DNA of 64,000 bases from Flavobacterium sp. HJJ (GTDB lineage: Bacteria; Bacteroidota; Bacteroidia; Flavobacteriales; Flavobacteriaceae): contig NZ_JADKPR010000009.1 of NCBI RefSeq assembly GCF_015351475.1, positions 62,001 to 126,000 on the forward strand, written 5' to 3'. Made by a program: the position numbers and the translations under genes. Under the pieces are notes generated by a model that was given only the letters and a program-made list of their open reading frames with translations, was not told where the DNA came from and searched no databases. Of the stretch, positions 55,664 to 63,602 are shown one piece after another. Positions within the stretch are counted from its first letter, which is position 1. Every line of letters begins with the position of its first letter.

Positions 55664-57199
55664 TCACCCCAGCCAGCCATCACGATCCAGACTTCTGTAC
55701 TGAATTGCTTCTGCAATATGTCCAGAAACTACCTGAGGTGCATCATCCAAATCAGCGATAGTCCTGGCAACTTTTAGGATTCTGTCGTAGGCACGAGCCG
55801 AAAGATTTAGCCGTTCCATGGCGGTTTTTAGTAGCTCTTTGGAAGCATCATCAAGAGCGCAATGTTCCCTAATATGCTTAGTGCTCATTTGAGCATTGTA
55901 ATGAATATGTTCCATTTCTTCAAATCGTTTAGACTGTATTTCTCGGGCAGAAGTTACTCTTTTGCGAATATCAACACTGCTTTCAGCTTTTCGGTCATCG
56001 GATAATTTTTCGAAAGGAACAGGAGTTACTTCAATGTGAATATCAATTCTGTCCAATAATGGTCCTGAAATCTTGCTCAAATAACGCTGCATTTCGTGAG
56101 GTGAAGAAGTCTGCGGAGCATCTGGATCATTAAAAAAACCACTCGGACTTGGATTCATGCTTGCCACCAGCATAAACGACGATGGATATGTCACTGTAAA
56201 CTTGGCTCTGGAAATCGTCACTTCCCTATCTTCCAGAGGCTGGCGCATTACTTCCAGAACATCACGCTTGAATTCCGGCAGTTCGTCCAAAAACAAAACG
56301 CCGTTATGCGCCATCGAAATTTCTCCTGGTTGCGGATAACTTCCGCCCCCAACAAGCGCAACATTTGAAATGGTATGATGCGGACTCCGAAACGGACGCT
56401 GGTTCATCAATCCAACTTCTTTCAGTTTTCCAGCAACGCTGTGAATTTTGGTGGTTTCCAGTGCTTCACGTAATGTCATTGGCGGTAAAATACTGGGCAG
56501 TCTTTTGGCTAACATCGTTTTTCCAGCTCCCGGCGGCCCAATGAGAATTATATTATGGCCACCGGCTGCCGCAATTTCCATACAGCGTTTGATGCTTTCC
56601 TGCCCTTTCACATCGCTGAAATCAAATTCGGGAAAATCAAGTGTTTTATAAAATTCGGCTCTTGTATCGACAGTAGTGGGTTCAAGCATTCCTTTTCCTT
56701 CCAGAAAATCAATCACTTCCTGCACATTGGAAACGCCGTATACATCAAGTCCTGATACGATTGCTGCTTCCTTAACATTTTCAAGAGGAAGAAAAAAACC
56801 TTTAAAACCTTCTTCTTTGGCTTTAATCGCAATGGGCAAAGCACCGCGAATAGGCTGTAAACTGCCGTCAAGGGACAGCTCGCCCATGATTACAAATTGT
56901 TCGTAAATATCAGTTTTTATTTGCCCCGAGGCTACTAGAATTCCGATTGCCAATGTCAGATCATAAGCGGAACCTTCCTTACGCAGATCGGCGGGCGCCA
57001 TATTGATAATGATTTTTTTGCCCGGCATTTCGTAGCCGTTATTTTTGAGTGCTGCCGCAATGCGGTAACTGCTTTCCTTGATGGCATTGTCCGGCAGACC
57101 TACCAAATGATAGCCAATTCCCTTATCCATATTGACTTCGACAGTAATTGTAGTTGCTTCGACTCCAAAAACAGCACTTCCGAAAACTTTGATTAACAT
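55664..57199 (-). CDS. comM: YifB/ComM family Mg-chelatase-like AAA+ ATPase
   Basis: A 511-residue ATPase. The N-terminal lon-like/ChlI domain starts MLIKVFGSAVFGVEATTITVEV. The AAA+ core has Walker A in ILIGPPGAGKTMLAKRLPSILP, PHHTISNVALVGGGSYPQPGEISMAHNGVLFLDELPEF (Walker B) and a sensor region around RQPLEDREVTISRA. The C-terminal Mg_chelatase_C is LNLSARAYDRILKVARTIADLD. ComM is a hexameric helicase that promotes branch migration during natural transformation in Vibrio and related bacteria. The role in flavobacteria is inferred. Full length and intact. Confidence 0.93.
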   Translation of the reverse strand: MLIKVFGSAVFGVEATTITVEVNMDKGIGYHLVGLPDNAIKESSYRIAAALKNNGYEMPGKKIIINMAPADLRKEGSAYDLTLAIGILVASGQIKTDIYEQFVIMGELSLDGSLQPIRGALPIAIKAKEEGFKGFFLPLENVKEAAIVSGLDVYGVSNVQEVIDFLEGKGMLEPTTVDTRAEFYKTLDFPEFDFSDVKGQESIKRCMEIAAAGGHNIILIGPPGAGKTMLAKRLPSILPPMTLREALETTKIHSVAGKLKEVGLMNQRPFRSPHHTISNVALVGGGSYPQPGEISMAHNGVLFLDELPEFKRDVLEVMRQPLEDREVTISRAKFTVTYPSSFMLVASMNPSPSGFFNDPDAPQTSSPHEMQRYLSKISGPLLDRIDIHIEVTPVPFEKLSDDRKAESSVDIRKRVTSAREIQSKRFEEMEHIHYNAQMSTKHIREHCALDDASKELLKTAMERLNLSARAYDRILKVARTIADLDDAPQVVSGHIAEAIQYRSLDRDGWLG

Positions 57200-57317
57200 A
57201 TAAAATAGTTTTTCTAAATGTAAATACTATTTTACTTCAAACCAAAAATATTTAATCAAATTCTTACTTTATAAAAATATATCACAAAAAATATTCTTTT
57301 ATAGAATTAAAATAATT

Positions 57318-58310
57318 TTAAGAATACATCAGTCCAATCTGATTTTTAACCGCCTCTACAATTGCGGCAAGTTCCAGACTGTTTTGATGAGACCAGAGTT
57401 CACTTTCTGTTTTATCAGCTCTGAGGCAGGCATGACATTCTTCGATTTCATAAGTATAGCCTTTGCCTAATGTTGGTCTTTCAAATTTTGATTTTTGCTC
57501 ACCCTCAACCAAAGTGCCATGAGTCAAACTGTAAGATTCGGTCATAAACCAGAGCGGATCCAAATTGATTCTACCTTTCGTTCCGCTTATTGTGGCTTCG
57601 ACATTGCAAGTGTATAAAAAACTGCAATGCAGTACGGCTTGTGCATTTTCATACTGCAGAATAATAGACGTTTGTGTATCGGCTCCTGTGGAATAAAAAT
57701 TAGATTTTGCTACAATTTCTTTAGGTTTTCCTAATATCAAATAAGCCAAAAACAAAGGATAAACGCCAATATCCATAAGTGCTCCGCCACCAAGTTTCAT
57801 ATCTGTCATTCGGGTATTATCTGGGTTTTCGAATTTAATGGAAAAATCGGCACTGACGTATTTTACTTCTCCAATTGAACCGTTTTGAATATGTTCCAAA
57901 GTTTCACGAATCGAAGGATTGAAACGCGTCCAGAATGCTTCCATGAAAAATTTGTTACTTTTTTTGGCAGCGGCAATCATTTGTTCTACATCGGAATAAT
58001 GCAGGGCTAATGGCTTTTCACACAGGACATTCTTATTGTTTTCCAATGCTTTAATGGTCAACTCAGCATGCGAATCATGTGGTGTGGCAATATAGAGAAT
58101 GTCGATATTTTCGTCTTGAAAAAGCTCGTCATAGGAACCGTACGCTTTTGGACATTGAAACTGACTGGCAAAATCTTGTGCTTTCTCAATGTTTCTTGAA
58201 GCTACAGCACAAAGTTCGGCTGAATCAATCAGCTGTAATTCACTTGCAAACTGTTTGGCAATATTTCCCAAACCTACAATTCCCCATTTTATTTTTGAAG
58301 TATTTTCCAT
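57318..58310 (-). CDS. Gfo/Idh/MocA family NAD(P)-dependent oxidoreductase
   Basis: A 330-residue dehydrogenase. The N-terminal Rossmann fold is IKWGIVGLGNIAKQFASELQ, with DILYIATPHDSHAELTIKAL and the family EKP motif in KNVLCEKPLALHYSDVEQM. The C-terminal alpha/beta domain has KLGGGALMDIGVYPLFLAYLILG, containing the conserved D-x-G-x-Y/H region. Such enzymes act on sugars, inositols or dihydrodiols. The 'MEAFWTRFNPSI' stretch resembles the trans-1,2-dihydrobenzene-diol dehydrogenase-like subgroup, but substrate is unknown. It lies upstream of comM on the same strand, 118 bp apart. Confidence 0.9.
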   Translation of the reverse strand: MENTSKIKWGIVGLGNIAKQFASELQLIDSAELCAVASRNIEKAQDFASQFQCPKAYGSYDELFQDENIDILYIATPHDSHAELTIKALENNKNVLCEKPLALHYSDVEQMIAAAKKSNKFFMEAFWTRFNPSIRETLEHIQNGSIGEVKYVSADFSIKFENPDNTRMTDMKLGGGALMDIGVYPLFLAYLILGKPKEIVAKSNFYSTGADTQTSIILQYENAQAVLHCSFLYTCNVEATISGTKGRINLDPLWFMTESYSLTHGTLVEGEQKSKFERPTLGKGYTYEIEECHACLRADKTESELWSHQNSLELAAIVEAVKNQIGLMYS

Positions 58311-58378
58311 TGAATTTAAATTACTTTTTTCAAATGTATTAAATATTTTTTCAAAATTTAAAATGCTGATTTTTCAGC

Positions 58379-58483
58379 AGGACATTAGCTTTTAAAAAAA
58401 GTTAAACACGAATTTCACTAATTGTCACTAATTCTAATCGAAATTAAAATTGATAGTAAAGACTAAATTTCTCGTTATCCGTG
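58379..58483. repeat. Degenerate relative of the CACGGCATTCGC element
   Basis: GGACATTAGCTTTTAAAAAAAG followed by TTAAACACGAATTTCACTAATT resembles, end first, the reverse complement of 4145-4206 (GGCATTCGCATTTAAAAAAAG then ATAAACACGAATTTCACC). The other end is not clear. Part of a repeat island filling the 528 bp before the PH-domain gene. Confidence 0.4.
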
Positions 58484-58487
58484 TAAG

Positions 58488-58652
58488 GGATAGAAGCCAA
58501 TGTTATTAAGTTAAGCTTTATTTCACTCTCGCAAAGACGCAGAGGCGCAAAGTTAAGATCGGATTTCTTTGCGTCTTTGCGCCTTTGCGAGAATTATATC
58601 TTGGACAAACTTTAATAAGAAACCCCTAACTTAATGACATTGGGATAGAAGC
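58488..58652. mobile_element. MITE-like palindromic element, copy 2, with 10-bp target duplication
   Basis: The element spans 58498-58642 (145 bp). Ends CAATGTTATTAAGTTA (58498-58513) and TAACTTAATGACATTG (58627-58642) are inverted repeats with one mismatch. GGATAGAAGC is duplicated directly outside (58488-58497 and 58643-58652). The interior has CTCGCAAAGACGC and GCGCCTTTGCGAG arms. It is the same family as 1007-1142. The duplicated target belongs to the dispersed GGATAGAAGC...GCGGATAGC motif, so this copy inserted into another repeat. Confidence 0.75.
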
Positions 58653-58742
58653 AATCCGCCGCGGCGGAGCGGATAGCCCGACCGCATCCCGAAAAGAGGG
58701 CGTATCACCGCAAAGTAAATTTGCCCTCTTATCGGGATGGGG
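58643..58742 (+). repeat. Dispersed GGATAGAAGC/GCGGATAGC motif with GC-rich hairpins, copy 2
   Basis: GGATAGAAGCAATCC, the palindrome CCGCCGCGGCGG, then GGAGCGGATAGCCCGACC. A second hairpin follows: CATCCCGAAAAGAGGGC (58685-58701) with GCCCTCTTATCGGGATG (58723-58739), one mismatch. GC content is far above the surroundings. Compare 24866-24955. Confidence 0.6.
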
Positions 58743-58838
58743 TTACACCTAGATGATTTTTATGATTTTGGGCAAAATTATAATGCTGTGACAACTAAAA
58801 TCTTTAAATTTGGTTTTCACAATATTAAAGAGAATCTC

Positions 58839-59216
58839 ATGGGACTATTTAATGCCATACTTGGCAATGCATCTGAAGTAAATCTTGAAAATCTATCGAA
58901 GGAATTTGAACCTTTACTGATTGAAGGCGAAAGAATCGAAAAGGGATATAAAGTCATCAAGGACATGTTTGTTTTCACCAATAAAAGACTGATTTTGGTC
59001 GAAAAACAATTGGTGGGAAGTAAAGTGGATTATCTTTCGATTCCGTATTCTTCTATTAAAAAATTCTCCAAGGAAAGTGCCGGAATCCTAGACATGGATG
59101 CCGAATTGAAGATTTGGCTTTCTGGTGAAGATGTGCCTATTTCAAAACAATTTGGGAAAGGCGGGAATAATATTAATGAAGTATATCAGATTTTGAGCCA
59201 GCATATATTGAAGTAG
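58839..59216 (+). CDS. Bacterial PH domain (bPH) protein
   Basis: A 125-residue soluble protein starting MGLFNAILGNASEVNLENLSKEF. This ATG is chosen over 58737 because the earlier frame runs through repeat DNA. The PH fold is seen in EGERIEKGYKVIKDMFVFTNKRLILVEKQLVGSKVDYLSIPYSSIKKFSKESAGILDMDAELKIWLSG, matching the bPH_3/YvbH-type family. Members are small, widespread and functionally unassigned. Monocistronic. Confidence 0.88.
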   Translation: MGLFNAILGNASEVNLENLSKEFEPLLIEGERIEKGYKVIKDMFVFTNKRLILVEKQLVGSKVDYLSIPYSSIKKFSKESAGILDMDAELKIWLSGEDVPISKQFGKGGNNINEVYQILSQHILK

Positions 59217-59227
59217 CTTTTTTTTAA

Positions 59228-59315
59228 GTCCTTAGTTATTAGTACGCTTAGTACAAGATTAATCACTAAGGACTAAGTACTAAAAGTCAATAAATAATCA
59301 CTAAGGACTTATCCT
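59228..59315. repeat. AGTCCTTAG/CTAAGGACT repeat cluster
   Basis: AAGTCCTTAGT (59228-59238) is followed by inverted CACTAAGGACTAAGTAC (from 59261) and a direct further copy CACTAAGGACTTA (from 59299) ending just before the epimerase ATG. The same words flank the terminator at 23685-23775. Confidence 0.55.
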
Positions 59316-60332
59316 ATGAAAATAATCATCCGCACTTTTAAGCTTCAATTAAAGCATACTTTTACGATTTCGAGAGAATCGCACGATGTACAGCCTACAC
59401 TTATTGTAGAACTGCAGAGTGATGGTTTTTCAGGTTTTGGAGAAGCTACTTCAAATCCGTATTATAATATTACCGTCGATAGCATGAGAGCTAATCTGGA
59501 AGCCATTATTCCGTTTATAGAATCTCATAATGATGAAACTCCTGAGGAATTTTGGGACAGTGCTTCGGCTTTATTAAAGGATGATATGTTTGCGTTATGT
59601 GCTTTGGATATGGCTTACAATGATTTGTATGCCAAGAAAAAAGGCAAAAAGTTATACGAGCTTTGGGGAAATTCTCCATTGCACAATCCAAAAACCGATT
59701 ATACCATTGGGATTGACAAAATTGATAAAATGGTAATGAAACTCAAAGAAATGCCGTGGCCAATCTATAAAATTAAGTTGGGAACCAAAGACGACATTGC
59801 GATTGTTACCGAATTGCGTAAGCACACCGATGCCCGTTTCCGGATTGATGCCAACTGCGGATGGACGGTTACCGAAACGATCAATAATGCGGTTGCTTTG
59901 AAAAAATTAGGCGTTGAATTTTTGGAACAGCCAATTAAAGCTGATCAATGGGCTGCGCACAAGGAGGTTTTTAAACACTCGGTTCTGCCAATTGTTGCTG
60001 ATGAGAGCTGTATTATAGAAGAAGATGTTGCCAAATGCTATAATCATTTCCATGGTGTGAATGTAAAATTAGTAAAATGCGGCGGTCTTACTCCTGCCCG
60101 AAGAATGATTGCAGAGGCTAAACAATACGGCATGAAAACGATGGTGGGCTGTATGACAGAATCTACTGTTGGGATTTCGGCCATTGCACATTTATTACCA
60201 GAGCTGGATTATGTTGATATGGATGGTGCTTTACTGCTTTCTGAAGATATTGCGACCGGTGTTACGATTACCGATGGGATTGTTCATTATGCAGATTCGA
60301 ATGGTCTTGGGGCTTCATTAATAAAACACTAA
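59316..60332 (+). CDS. L-Ala-D/L-Glu (dipeptide) epimerase, enolase superfamily
   Basis: A 338-residue enzyme expected to epimerise L-Ala-D-Glu from murein peptides to L-Ala-L-Glu. The acid/base Lys lies in YKIKLGTKDD and the second in VNVKLVKCGGL. Mg ligands are in FRIDANCGW, FLEQPIKADQ and IVADESC. The C-terminal DYVDMDGALLLSED provides the Asp-x-Asp motif that binds the dipeptide amino group in this subfamily. Length and motifs are typical. The PLP enzyme gene follows 4 bp after the stop, so the two form an operon. Confidence 0.9.
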   Translation: MKIIIRTFKLQLKHTFTISRESHDVQPTLIVELQSDGFSGFGEATSNPYYNITVDSMRANLEAIIPFIESHNDETPEEFWDSASALLKDDMFALCALDMAYNDLYAKKKGKKLYELWGNSPLHNPKTDYTIGIDKIDKMVMKLKEMPWPIYKIKLGTKDDIAIVTELRKHTDARFRIDANCGWTVTETINNAVALKKLGVEFLEQPIKADQWAAHKEVFKHSVLPIVADESCIIEEDVAKCYNHFHGVNVKLVKCGGLTPARRMIAEAKQYGMKTMVGCMTESTVGISAIAHLLPELDYVDMDGALLLSEDIATGVTITDGIVHYADSNGLGASLIKH

Positions 60333-60336
60333 ACCA

Positions 60337-61407
60337 ATGCAGGTAAACGAAATTCCAAATAGAGTATTTCATAAAGACGGTGAAGAGTTTCTGTACTTTG
60401 GAGGCACTAATTATCTTGGCGTAACCACTCTGCCGGAATTTCAAAATATTCTATTAAAAAGTTTTCAAAAATGGGGAACCAGTTATGGGAGCTCCCGTTC
60501 TGCCAATATTCAATTGGAAATTTATAAAACAGCCGAAGATTTATTAGCCAAGCAAATTGGAACGGAATCGGCAGTTACCGTTTCATCAGGCATGCTTGCA
60601 GGAAAATTGGCTTTGGAGCAGTTACAGCATACAACCGATTTACTCTTTCATTTTCCGAGCACGCATCCTGCTTTAATGCATCCGTCTTCATTACCGCTTA
60701 TTCAAAACGGAAAACTGAATTCTTTTCTTCTGGATCCTGCCGTAACTAGAATTGGGATTGTTGCCGATGCGATTCCGTCGCTGGAAGTTACTCCTATTGA
60801 TTTGAGTGTACTCCAAAGTATTCCGAGTGATAAAAAAATCGTTCTCCTTTTAGATGAATCACACAGTATTGGAGTTCTTGGAAATCAAGGACAAGGAGTA
60901 CTGCATCAATACGAACTTCCAAACGTAAAGCAGAAAATAATCATTGCATCACTAGGAAAAGCATTAGGACTTTCAGGAGGAATTATCGCAGGTGATTTTC
61001 AATTTATCGATGCAATAAAAAAACAGCAGAATTTCATTGGGGCATCAGGAATGAATCCTGCTTTTTTGGAAACTTTTGTAAATGCACAAAAACTATATCA
61101 GTCACAGAGACAGCAGCTAAAAGATAATTTAAATTATACTGCCAAACATTTACTGCCTAATGTTGCTTTGACTTTTACGAAAAATTATCCAGTCATTTAT
61201 TTTGATCAGGAAGAATTACTCCAAATGCTTTTGGAAAACAATATTATTCCAACTTCGTTTCCATACCCAACAGCTTCAGGAAAATTGAGCCGAATTGTAA
61301 TTAGCGCACATCATACCCTGTCCGATCTAGACAAAATGATTCAACAGCTGAATATTTTCACACAGCTGACTTCAGATTTAAAAGGTGACATGAGATTTGT
61401 ATTGTAA
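60337..61407 (+). CDS. BioF/KBL-like PLP-dependent aminotransferase class I/II-fold enzyme
   Basis: A 356-residue fold-type I PLP enzyme related to 8-amino-7-oxononanoate synthase and glycine C-acetyltransferase. It has YFGGTNYLGVTTLPEFQ (the YLGL-like start), GTSYGSSRSANIQLEIYKTAEDLLAKQIG, LLLDESHSIGVLGNQGQGVLH (PLP-contacting D and H) and the Schiff-base Lys in IASLGKALGLSGGIIAGD. It is shorter than BioF and not near biotin genes. Pairing with a dipeptide epimerase suggests action on an amino acid released from cell-wall peptides, but that is an inference. Confidence 0.82.
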   Translation: MQVNEIPNRVFHKDGEEFLYFGGTNYLGVTTLPEFQNILLKSFQKWGTSYGSSRSANIQLEIYKTAEDLLAKQIGTESAVTVSSGMLAGKLALEQLQHTTDLLFHFPSTHPALMHPSSLPLIQNGKLNSFLLDPAVTRIGIVADAIPSLEVTPIDLSVLQSIPSDKKIVLLLDESHSIGVLGNQGQGVLHQYELPNVKQKIIIASLGKALGLSGGIIAGDFQFIDAIKKQQNFIGASGMNPAFLETFVNAQKLYQSQRQQLKDNLNYTAKHLLPNVALTFTKNYPVIYFDQEELLQMLLENNIIPTSFPYPTASGKLSRIVISAHHTLSDLDKMIQQLNIFTQLTSDLKGDMRFVL

Positions 61408-61603
61408 TCCAAAAACGATATTTTTTTATAACAATACATTATATAATTATTGAATACATAACGTCAAAACTGTTTAATCCTAATAAATTAAGTTAACAGC
61501 TACAATTTTTAGAAAACGCTATCACTAATATTAAATAAAAAATGCAATAATTTAAATTATTATTATTTTTAAATCATTTTTACATCAGCTACCCCTATTA
61601 TAC

Positions 61604-61654
61604 AGGAGGTAAAATACAGAAATGACAAAAATAACACACACACACCCTTTTTAA
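61604..61654 (+). CDS. Possible 10-codon leader ORF with a consensus Shine-Dalgarno
   Basis: AGGAGGT at 61604-61610 is followed 11 nt later by ATG (61622) and the codons for MTKITHTHPF, then TAA (61652-61654). Perfect AGGAGG sequences are rare before genes in this window. It lies 52 nt upstream of the first amt ATG but also upstream of that gene's TATTTTTG box, so a longer leader transcript would be needed. Too short to call coding with confidence. Confidence 0.25.
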
Positions 61655-61676
61655 CAAGGTGTTCGAAATGATTTTT

Positions 61677-61684
61677 TATTTTTG
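61677..61684 (+). promoter_or_regulatory. -7 box of the first ammonium transporter
   Basis: TATTTTTG fits TAnnTTTG and lies 21 nt before ATG 61706. No -33 TTG is evident. Confidence 0.4.
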
Positions 61685-61705
61685 CAGAAAAAAAATTAAA
61701 ATACA

Positions 61706-63022
61706 ATGCGAAAAATAGTTTTAAGTGTGATACTTGTCACAATTTTGGTATTATCCTATTTCTCTAATTACTTTTTAACAAGCCATACAACAAATCTTTC
61801 CGAAATTTCAAAATTTGATACTGGTGACATTGCATGGATGCTTGTAGCCTCTGCGCTGGTATTATTGATGACACCTGGTTTAGGTTTCTTTTACGGCGGT
61901 ATGGTCGGCAAAAAAAATGTCATCAGCACGATGCTGCAAAGCTTTATGGCAATGATTATCGTAACTGTTTTATGGGTACTAATCGCATTTGGATTATCTT
62001 TTGGCCCCTCAATTGGAGGTATAATCGGAAACCCGGTGCCTTATATCTTTTTTCAGAACGTAGGAATAGGCTCCTCATGGAAACTTGCCCCTACAATTCC
62101 TTTTTTATTATTTGCATTATTTCAGGCTAAATTTGCCATTATAACACCAGCTATCGTAACAGGAGCATTTGCAGAGCGTATCCGTTTTTGGGCTTACCTG
62201 TTGTTTATGGTTTTATTTATACTTTTTGTTTACGCTCCATTAGCACACATGACTTGGCATCCAGATGGATTACTGTTTAATTTTGGAGTATTAGATTTTG
62301 CCGGAGGAACCGTTGTACACATGAGCGCAGGATGGGCAGCATTAGCCGGCGCTATCTTTCTTGGAAAAAGAAAATCACCAAAACCAACTCCTGCACGTAT
62401 TACCTATGTATTACTAGGAACTGGTTTATTATGGTTTGGATGGTTTGGATTCAATGCCGGATCAGCAATGGGAGCCAATGGTCTTGCTGCACAGGCACTG
62501 GGAACAACAACCGTTGCTGCTGCAGTCGCTTCTATGGCCTGGGTATTTATTGATAAAATCATGGGACACAAACTTTCCGCCATGGGCGCTTGTATCGGCG
62601 CAGTAGTAGGACTAGTAACCATCACGCCAGCCGCAGGATTTGTAAGCATGCCTCATGCAATAACAATAGGAATTATAGGAAGTGTTATAAGTAATATAAC
62701 TGTCAGCAAATTTCACAAATTCAAAATTGACGATGCATTAGATGTATTTGCCTGTCATGGTGTAGGCGGAATGGTCGGAATGGTACTAACCGGAGTATTT
62801 GCTTCTAGAGACATCAATCCTGCTGTTATCGATCAAGGCCTTGCTTTTGGCGAAACTAAATTATTTACACACCAGATAATTGCCTTAGCAGGAGTTTCAT
62901 TATTCGCTTTTGCAATGTCTTATTTCCTTTTCTATATTGTAAACAAAATCACTCCTCTAAGAGTATCCGAAGAAAAAGAAGAACTTGGACTGGATATTAC
63001 ACAGCACGGAGAATACCTATAA
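61706..63022 (+). CDS. amt: Ammonium transporter, Amt family
   Basis: A 438-residue inner-membrane trimeric channel protein for ammonium uptake. It starts with an extra hydrophobic segment (MRKIVLSVILVTILVLSYF) that may be a signal sequence, then about eleven helices. Diagnostic stretches are LLMTPGLGFFYGGMVGKKNVISTMLQSF, VTGAFAERIRFWAYLLF, FAGGTVVHMSAGWAALAGA (pore His) and LDVFACHGVGGMVGMVLTG (second pore His). A homologous transporter gene starts 580 bp downstream. No glnK/glnB is seen between them. It ends at a clear terminator. Confidence 0.95.
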   Translation: MRKIVLSVILVTILVLSYFSNYFLTSHTTNLSEISKFDTGDIAWMLVASALVLLMTPGLGFFYGGMVGKKNVISTMLQSFMAMIIVTVLWVLIAFGLSFGPSIGGIIGNPVPYIFFQNVGIGSSWKLAPTIPFLLFALFQAKFAIITPAIVTGAFAERIRFWAYLLFMVLFILFVYAPLAHMTWHPDGLLFNFGVLDFAGGTVVHMSAGWAALAGAIFLGKRKSPKPTPARITYVLLGTGLLWFGWFGFNAGSAMGANGLAAQALGTTTVAAAVASMAWVFIDKIMGHKLSAMGACIGAVVGLVTITPAAGFVSMPHAITIGIIGSVISNITVSKFHKFKIDDALDVFACHGVGGMVGMVLTGVFASRDINPAVIDQGLAFGETKLFTHQIIALAGVSLFAFAMSYFLFYIVNKITPLRVSEEKEELGLDITQHGEYL

Positions 63023-63049
63023 ATATTCATTCACCAGCACATACAAAAA

Positions 63050-63076
63050 CACCCTGAAATTCAGGGTGTTTTTTTT
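63050..63076 (+). terminator. Terminator of the first amt gene
   Basis: ACACCCTGAA and TTCAGGGTGT form a near loopless perfect stem followed by eight Ts, about 30 bp after the stop codon. Confidence 0.88.
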
Positions 63077-63602
63077 ACTCTAATTATTAGCTTACATTTA
63101 AATCTTTTCTCAGAACAGACAACAAAGACTCATTCAAAAACGCATACAGCAAATAAAACACTATAAATCAGATAAATAAGTATAAAAAAACAACGCTATT
63201 TAACATTTTTTAAATAAATTTAACAAATTTAAGTATAATGATAAAGCGTCTGAATCTTAAAAAACACCTCCTCTTCCCCTGCAAACCTCCCTAAAAAGGA
63301 AGATTAAACCACATTTAAACAATCTTCTTTTTGAAACAATTTTAAGTAATCATTAACAAAATGTTCGCTGAATTGCCAAAATAGGCGATTATTTCACCCA
63401 AAAATTGTTAATTAAAATACAAACCTTAAAAAAAACTTAAAACTTCATTAACACATTCTTCTTTTTTGCTTCAAAAAATAAACACCCCTCAAAATATTGG
63501 GGTGCTAAATAGAATATTTGTAAAAATAACCCATTACACCCTTATTTTTTGGTAGCTATTAAATCATTTGATACATTTATAAAAAATTAAAATCAAAAAA
63601 CT
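63077..63602 (+). promoter_or_regulatory. Long upstream region of the second amt gene
   Basis: No ORF is visible. CACCCC (63483-63488) and GGGGTG (63499-63504) make a 6-bp stem with a 10-nt loop and no T-run. A possible promoter is TTTTTTGG (about 63545) with AATCATTTG (about 63563), some 35 nt before ATG 63603. Each amt gene therefore probably has its own promoter. Confidence 0.35.

Noticed and set aside
55592-55665. tRNA-Thr-like sequence: ATGGA CTTGTAA TCCAT forms a perfect anticodon arm with a TGT anticodon
   Set aside because: The D arm, T arm and acceptor stem cannot be placed at tRNA spacing. TTTGAAC nearby does not sit in a proper T loop. A chance hairpin or very old remnant is more likely.
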